Source: Molossus alvarezi (Eukaryota; Chordata; Mammalia; Chiroptera; Molossidae). From it: a stretch of DNA of 64,000 bases. The DNA lies in assembly GCA_037176705.1 (NCBI GenBank), contig CM073896.1:25804708-25868707 (forward strand). The letters run 5' to 3'. This document shows positions 58,250 to 64,000 of the stretch, piece by piece. The notes beneath the pieces were generated by a model, which was given only the letters and a program-made list of their open reading frames with translations, did no database searches and was not told the DNA's origin. Position numbers and translations under genes: made by a program. Positions within the stretch are counted from its first letter, which is position 1; each line of letters opens with the position of its first letter.

Positions 58250-59639
58250 TGAATCTGACAGGCACTGGGAGGTTTCAAAGCCTCAGAAACCCCCAAATAA
58301 AAACAGAATTAAATGTATAGCTCACTGAGTGAAATGAAGTAATGATAGGTAAAATTCCATTAAAGAATACAGAAGCACGTGGCAAAACATCAAAATCTGT
58401 TTGTGTATGTGTATATATACATATATTTTCTAATAGTTAACTTCTTATTTATCTTATTCATCATCCTCAAAATAATCTTCATGGATAGAGTTTCATATTA
58501 TATTCTACATTTGGTTGAAGCAGATAGTGATTTTGTACGTCCCCAAAGCCCAGAAGAAGACTCGTTTCATTCGGAATGAACAGATACCTGTACCATCTGA
58601 AATAAGGCCAGCAAAACGGGGCCTGCAGGGGGCCGGGCCCAGAGCAGCTTGGCAGTTTTGCACAGATCTTTGAAAAGCCAGTAAGTTCTTTTTGGCCTTT
58701 CTAAAAGACAAACACTTTGCAGAAAAGCTGTGCAGTAAGGGAAAGTATCAAAAATCATTCTTGTAGAACAGTGAGGCAAACACCATCTCCCTTGTGGTTT
58801 TAGAGCCTGTAATAGAAATTAACAGTGCCATCTGCAGCCCGATTATGCACTTTAAGATCCCCGTGTGGTTTATAGCATGCATTACGCTATACGGCAGCAA
58901 TTTTTGCTAAGCTAGTCACAGTTATATTCGTTTCCACAAAATTAAAAGATCCTAAGGACATAAAAAATACCGAGACAGAGGTGGGGGAGAGGCCCACGTA
59001 AGCATTAAAAACCTTTCTCATCTGGGGTAATCTGCCATCCTCCAAGCCATTGGCATCAATTCTCTCTAGTTCCTCATTGCCATCTTCACCCTCCTTTAGA
59101 AATAAATTTTGTGGTGCTATACTATATTATATTATCTGCTCCAGTGGTCTAAGCTAGCGATTAATTCCATATGTTCACCATCATTGTGTGAAATAAGTCT
59201 CCTGAATTTTCTAATTGCTTTTAAGTGCTTTAGTGTTTGAAGATGGTCATACACTCTGCATAGCTAGAACAGGCACGAAGAGGTTGGTAGTTCCATTAAT
59301 GATTCCCATCATGATCCATGGATGGATACAATGAAGGGATTTTCTTTGAAACTTAGTTTGAAATTAGTTAAATAGTTAATTTAGTCTACGAATTGTTCCA
59401 GGAGGTTTTTGGTCACCAATGTTCATTTATGAGATAGTGTAAAATGGTTACTGAGTAATTAAAGCAGAAACGTGTCAGAGTAAAATGTTACCTGCCTTCA
59501 TGGGCATGTCGTAAAACTTGCAAAGTAATGTATATTTTGCTCAATATTTCCAGCTCAAATGCAAAATACAATATATATTATAGAGTATGTTGACATGAAA
59601 AACTCTGTTTTACCAAGAATGGAGGAAAACTAACTTATT
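58250..59639. other. Repeat-poor DNA, no gene proven
   Basis: The part at about 58530-58980 has a locally GC-rich spot (gcctgcagggggccgggccc) and mixed composition. It may be a conserved non-coding element. I find no supported exon. Confidence 0.4.
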
Positions 59640-59860
59640 GAACACCCACCTTAATATGCACTTGACAGGTATTTTCACATGGTTTATTTAAGACCTATAA
59701 TAATTCTCCCAGGTAAAATCTTCAACCTCCATTTCCCAAATACGGGAAATGGAAACTCAAGAGATCGAGTTATATCTTGATGTAATTTCCATTGCCAAGT
59801 TAATCTCCAGTGTGGTTTCAATTCCTTTAAGTAGGGAAAAGTATCACCACTCATCGACCT
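59640..59860 (+). mobile_element. MIR-like SINE
   Basis: The blocks 'cttgacaggtattttcacat', 'tttatttaagacctataata' and 'aatacgggaaatggaaactc' fit MIR order. Ends are approximate. Confidence 0.5.
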
Positions 59861-61122
59861 GCATTCCAGCTCTCCCAAGGCTTCAAATTCAGTCAAGGGG
59901 AATTATCTTCTTTGATCAAGATGGTTCTCTGGATAAGGATATATAAATGCAGGTATGTGCTATTTTAAAGCTTTCCATGGCTAGATGGACTGGTCAAGAT
60001 TCAGCAGCAATCGTAACTTAGGCTGGAACTATAGTGATTAGAATAATCTTGAAGCAATAAATTAATGAAACAGAGTTTTTCTCTATACTTCCAAAGGAAA
60101 TACCAAAATTATATTACAGTTTTTTTCAAATGCAAAGAATAAAGTAGTTGGAGATATAATATTACTGCCAAGTAAGAGATTTAAAATATCAACAGTCTTT
60201 ATTGCTTTTGCACGCAATCTCCAGTAACAAAGTTATTACTCTCTATCTTAAGTTTTCAAATCCCAGGTTAACCACTCTAACATTGGTAACTAAATAAAGG
60301 CATGTTAAATTGTCTATTGAATTAATGCTTTCAGTACACTGGTTGGCTTGAAATGAATCCCCAAAATGCAAACTCCTTTTATAATTCTATTTTATTATTT
60401 TTTAAATATCATAAACCCACTCTCCTAACAATTCACTTTGAAAAACAAAGTACTTGGGTCAGAAAAGACCAGCTTTTGCTATAATTAAAACACAACAAAA
60501 CCCCAACATCTTAGAGGCTTAGAAAAGCAAAGGTTTGTTTATGGTTTGGGCTAAGTGTCCATTGTGTGTCCATTGCTGTTCTGCTCCATGTGTTTTCATG
60601 GGGTCCCATGCCATTCATGGAGCAGATGGGAAAAAAGTACATTTAAGATTAGAACTAGCACTTTAAACACATTTAGTTGAGAAAGAGGTCTCTTCTCAGA
60701 TTTCATTGGTCAGAGCAAATTAGGTGTTCAAATCTCAGTCAACGGGGCAGAAAAATACTATCGTTTCCTAAGATAGGCAGTGATATTTTTAAGTCTGTCT
60801 CTAAGTAGCTTACAGTTGATCAATCTCAGCTCAATCTCATAATTATAAACATATTACATGGTAGTGTAAATGGAGAGGTTTGAGTAAGTGTATACTATAC
60901 TGAGTACGTCGAACACAAAGTGAGAAGCCACTCTTCACCTACCAGATTTCTGCAATATGTGTTTATTCTTATGACTACTCTCTTAAATATGCTAGTCCAC
61001 AGGAATGGAATTTGGTGAATCTCAGATTTATTTCAATATGCATGGGTTTAGTTAAGTTGACTTTGTGATTTCTGTCATCATTCCTGAATGATAGGAGTAG
61101 AGAAGACTGACCACCAACCAGT
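59861..61122. other. Unique DNA, nothing recognised
   Basis: No gene signal was recognised. Confidence 0.5.
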
Positions 61123-61135
61123 GCCAACTTCAGAA

Positions 61136-61330
61136 TTTTTTTTTAAAAATTCTTACCGAAGGATATGTTTCTTTATTTATGTCAGAGAGAAAGGAAGGTA
61201 GAGACAGAGATCAATGTGAGAGAAATAATGATCAGTTGTGTCCCCTATGCGCCCCACCAGGGATCAAACCCACAACCTAGTTACGTGCTTTTTGGTATAC
61301 AGGACGATACTCCAACTAACTGAGCCGGAA
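61136..61330 (-). mobile_element. VES-like SINE, old subtype
   Basis: On the minus strand it starts 'ttccggctcagttagttgga' and the body ends in an A-tract. A duplicated target (caacttcagaattt before; caacttcatgaattt from 61331) brackets it. It is more diverged than the other copies. Confidence 0.82.
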
Positions 61331-61924
61331 CAACTTCATGAATTTATACTTACGTTGTGGTTTCAATTTCTTACCTAAATTATTTAAATACTGATATCAA
61401 ATAATCTTCTTAAATGTTAATATGAAACATTCTTAAATACAATGTCTAAGTAACTGCAATGATTTTGTGTTTTAATTATCTTTTCAAAGAAGTTGACTAT
61501 TCTTTTATCTAACAATTATTTAGAAACATGCTTTTCAAAATGTAATATATATTTTTAAAAACAAGACTTAATTGGTCATTGAAGCAATGCTAATAGTTAT
61601 TGACATCATCAGTTGTCTGTATATTGTTCATTTTTCAGTTTTTTAATGACCAATATTGACACAATTGTTTAGTTATATTGTGCAGATGATCTGACTTGGA
61701 TGCTAAAGTGGGCAACTATGGCTTTGTTTTAAATGAAATGACTCTTGTTGACAGGTATTGCCTGAACCAGTTACCACTAAAGGATTCATGTTAAAAACTC
61801 ATGTCAATATCAGATACAGGATCAGTAAATAAAACACAGGGAGGAAAAGGGTATATTTCATCTCTTGGTTATTTACTAGTTTTGTTCTGCTCACCTAATC
61901 CAAGTCAACTGCAATCATTTCCAG

Positions 61925-62046
61925 CCTGTACTGAGTCTGTTATGTTAGGCATTGTGGTAAGTGGTTTTCATGTGATATTTCATTTACGCGAATGAACTCA
62001 TGAGTTAAGTGTTATTATTACCTCCATTGTTCATGCAGAAACTAAT
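61925..62046 (+). mobile_element. MIR SINE, 5' part (split by a VES)
   Basis: 'ttaggcattgtggtaagtgg', 'gatatttcatttacgcgaat' and 'gtgttattattacctccatt' follow MIR. The element resumes at 62297 after the VES insertion. Confidence 0.65.
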
Positions 62047-62058
62047 TATTAGAGAAGT

Positions 62059-62284
62059 ATTTTTTTTTTTTCCATTTTTTGTACAGATAGAGAGGGAGGG
62101 AGAGAGAGGAAGGGAGAGAGAGAAACATCGACGTGAAGGAACACATCGAGCGGCTGCCACCCGCACGACCAACCAGGGCCGGGGACAAACTGCAACCGAA
62201 GTACGTGCCCTTAGCAGGAACCGAACCCGGGTCTCTCCGGACCGCAGGCCGACGCTCTAACCGCTGAGCCAAACCGGCCAGGGC
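62059..62284 (-). mobile_element. VES SINE, best-preserved copy in the window
   Basis: A perfect 12-bp TSD, tattagagaagt at 62047-62058 and 62285-62296, brackets it. On the minus strand the head is ccctggccggtttggctcag (A box), the B box is cccgggttcggttcctgc, and the body and CT-rich run follow. CpG sites are largely undecayed, unlike in the other copies, which points to a recent insertion. Confidence 0.96.
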
Positions 62285-62296
62285 TATTAGAGAAGT

Positions 62297-62380
62297 TTTA
62301 TACCTCCTCCAAGGTCACACAATAAGTGGTAGACAGGAATTCAAACCCAGGTGTTCCAACAGCAGGGTATGCTGGAAATC
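62297..62380 (+). mobile_element. MIR SINE, 3' part
   Basis: 'cctccaaggtcacacaataa', 'gtggtagacaggaattcaaa' and 'cccaggtgttcc' continue the MIR interrupted at 62046 (canonical: caaggtcacacagc...ggattcaaacccagg). Confidence 0.75.
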
Positions 62381-64000
62381 AGTGCTTCTCCATCTTAAGT
62401 ATGCCCACAGATTACTAAGGGATCCTACTTATTTTTTGCTTTGGTAGGTCTACAAGAGGTCAGAGAAATCTGTTTCCATCAAGGGCTCAGGTGATGTCCA
62501 TGCTGCTGGTTCCCAGACTATGTTTTGAATAACAAAGCTTTCAGTCTCCACACTACCTCCAGATTTATTTTGCATCTCTATACATAAAAACAATGATGAT
62601 CTTTTCTAGGAGAAAGTGAGGAAAATAAAAATTGCCTTTTCTATGTTTTGTTCTTCCAACAAGCCCCTCCCCAACGACCACCCTCATTAGTCTTTTAACC
62701 ACTCAGGGACCTAACAGCCCCAGGCAGTGTGTTTTTGTTTTCCAAGTTTGGTTTGTGCATTGTTTGTTTTGCTGACAGGCTTCCCTGCTTCTCCCCTGCA
62801 GAGTCTTATTCTCTCTGGTCATTTTTGTATTCTTAAAAAAAAAATTGATTAGTTTTTACCTCAACTTCATCAAAACACCTCTTGCTTTAGTTTTGGAAAA
62901 CCGATTTCCCTTAGCAAAAAAGGAAAAACTAGCTAAATATAAATCTATTCATCTTATTACAAATGAAGAGAGGTGGAATTAATAAGTTAGCTCTTCAAGT
63001 TATGCTAGCATTTTTCAAAGGAGGCTTACCATGGAGTCTCAGGAGATATTTCCTGGCTGGAGTTGTAAGAAATGAGGTTAATCCTATTATTCTGGAGTTG
63101 CAGTATGTGGGCTGCCACCTGGGCTGACCCTGATCAGACTTTATCCAAAAAACATATTTCCTTAATCAGAAAAGAAGTAATAGAGAGAGAGTTTAAGCCA
63201 CACTTTTAAGTTCTTAACTGGTGGATATTTGCTACTCTTTTATAACTTCAATAAGATAACTGCTTACCTGACATTCTTGTTATTCTTTGTAGATTTCAAC
63301 AAGTCTCCCTATTTTTTATTCGGTGCCTAAAACCCCACAGATAGACTTTAATAAGTTACATTAAACTGTATTCTTCTTTTCCTGTTAGTTGTTTGATAAG
63401 CTTTTCTTATTTTTGTTTCTTTTGTAATGGATCCTATACAACCTGCTTCTGATAAGCTTTTACTCTGTCCTCTCTCTCAGCTGCCATTTTACAAGCCTGA
63501 TCATTGTGTGTTGCTTCCTTTAGAACTTGGTCTCAGGAGCATTTTAAATCTAATGATATTATGATCACTCGATCTTAGATCCTCCCAATGTGAAGCTTAT
63601 TTAACCACCACCCTTGGCATTCTTTCAAGAACGAAGTCCAGAACTCAGTGGAGTCCTGTTGCTGCTCAACAGACTGCAGAGAAAAGCAATCCTGCTATAC
63701 AGGCCCCTAGGAAACATGGAGTCCCTTCCTTCCCTGCAGCTACCGAAGCTGGTTTCTCCAGCAAGGTACCAATAGTGGAAATCGCCCTGTTTTCAGTGTG
63801 CACGTTGGAATATAATCCAGTTACCTTGTTCTGAATCTTGGGTGGAAATCTGATGAGGAAGCAAGTCCTTTGCGTCTGTTTCCTTAACCATCAGCTGTTC
63901 TGGCTGGCTCTGGACCTTTGATTCTTTCCTTTTCATTCCACTTGACTTTTCACCATCAACAGCCCTGATTTGAGATCCCCTTCAGATGAAAGTAAACCAG
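62381..64000. other. Unique DNA to the window end, no gene proven
   Basis: It has somewhat more balanced base composition than the rest, but I find no supported exon, promoter or repeat family. Confidence 0.45.

Overview
The window looks like AT-rich, gene-poor nuclear DNA from a bat (Chiroptera, probably Yangochiroptera). The evidence is fourteen clear copies of a tRNA-headed SINE of the VES type: a Pol III A box and B box, a C/T-rich tail stretch and an A-rich end, many with target-site duplications (TSDs). They sit among mammalian L1, HAL1 (half-L1), MIR and MaLR (MLT1-like) repeats. I see no host protein-coding exon, no rRNA gene and no true tRNA gene. The only long intact reading frames belong to a retrotransposon. 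The window is best read as an intergenic region or a large intron.

Layout. 1-11.3 kb: unique AT-rich DNA with VES, MIR and old L1 pieces. 11.3-23.9 kb: a stack of nested insertions, all on the minus strand. An ancient L1 (L1M) ORF2 remnant is split by a HAL1 (14-bp TSD at 11428-11441 and 19857-19870). The HAL1 is split by a young L1 (16-bp TSD at 12128-12143 and 17591-17606). The L1M is also hit by a short L1 3' fragment (20151-20499) and a 5'-inverted L1 (21130-23115). 24-34 kb: old L1 and MIR fragments, two VES copies and unique DNA. 34.2-41.0 kb: a plus-strand, near-full-length but dead L1 of a different 5'UTR type. 41-64 kb: unique DNA with VES, three MLT1-like LTR pieces, an inverted RPL31 processed pseudogene, a second HAL1, MIRs and long microsatellites.

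The most notable object is the young L1 at 12.1-17.6 kb. ORF1 (300 aa) and ORF2 (1274 aa) are both uninterrupted, and the endonuclease and reverse-transcriptase catalytic residues are present. Its 5'UTR is made of about 130-bp CpG-rich tandem units, and its 3' end carries a 37-bp segment between two poly(A) tracts, the signature of a 3' transduction. ORF1p (RNA-binding chaperone) and ORF2p (endonuclease/RT) act together in target-primed reverse transcription. The same type of machinery explains the VES SINEs, the HAL1s and the RPL31 retrocopy, which depend on L1 proteins supplied in trans.

Family names come from recognising the sequence, not from a database search. Boundaries of old repeats are approximate unless a TSD is given.
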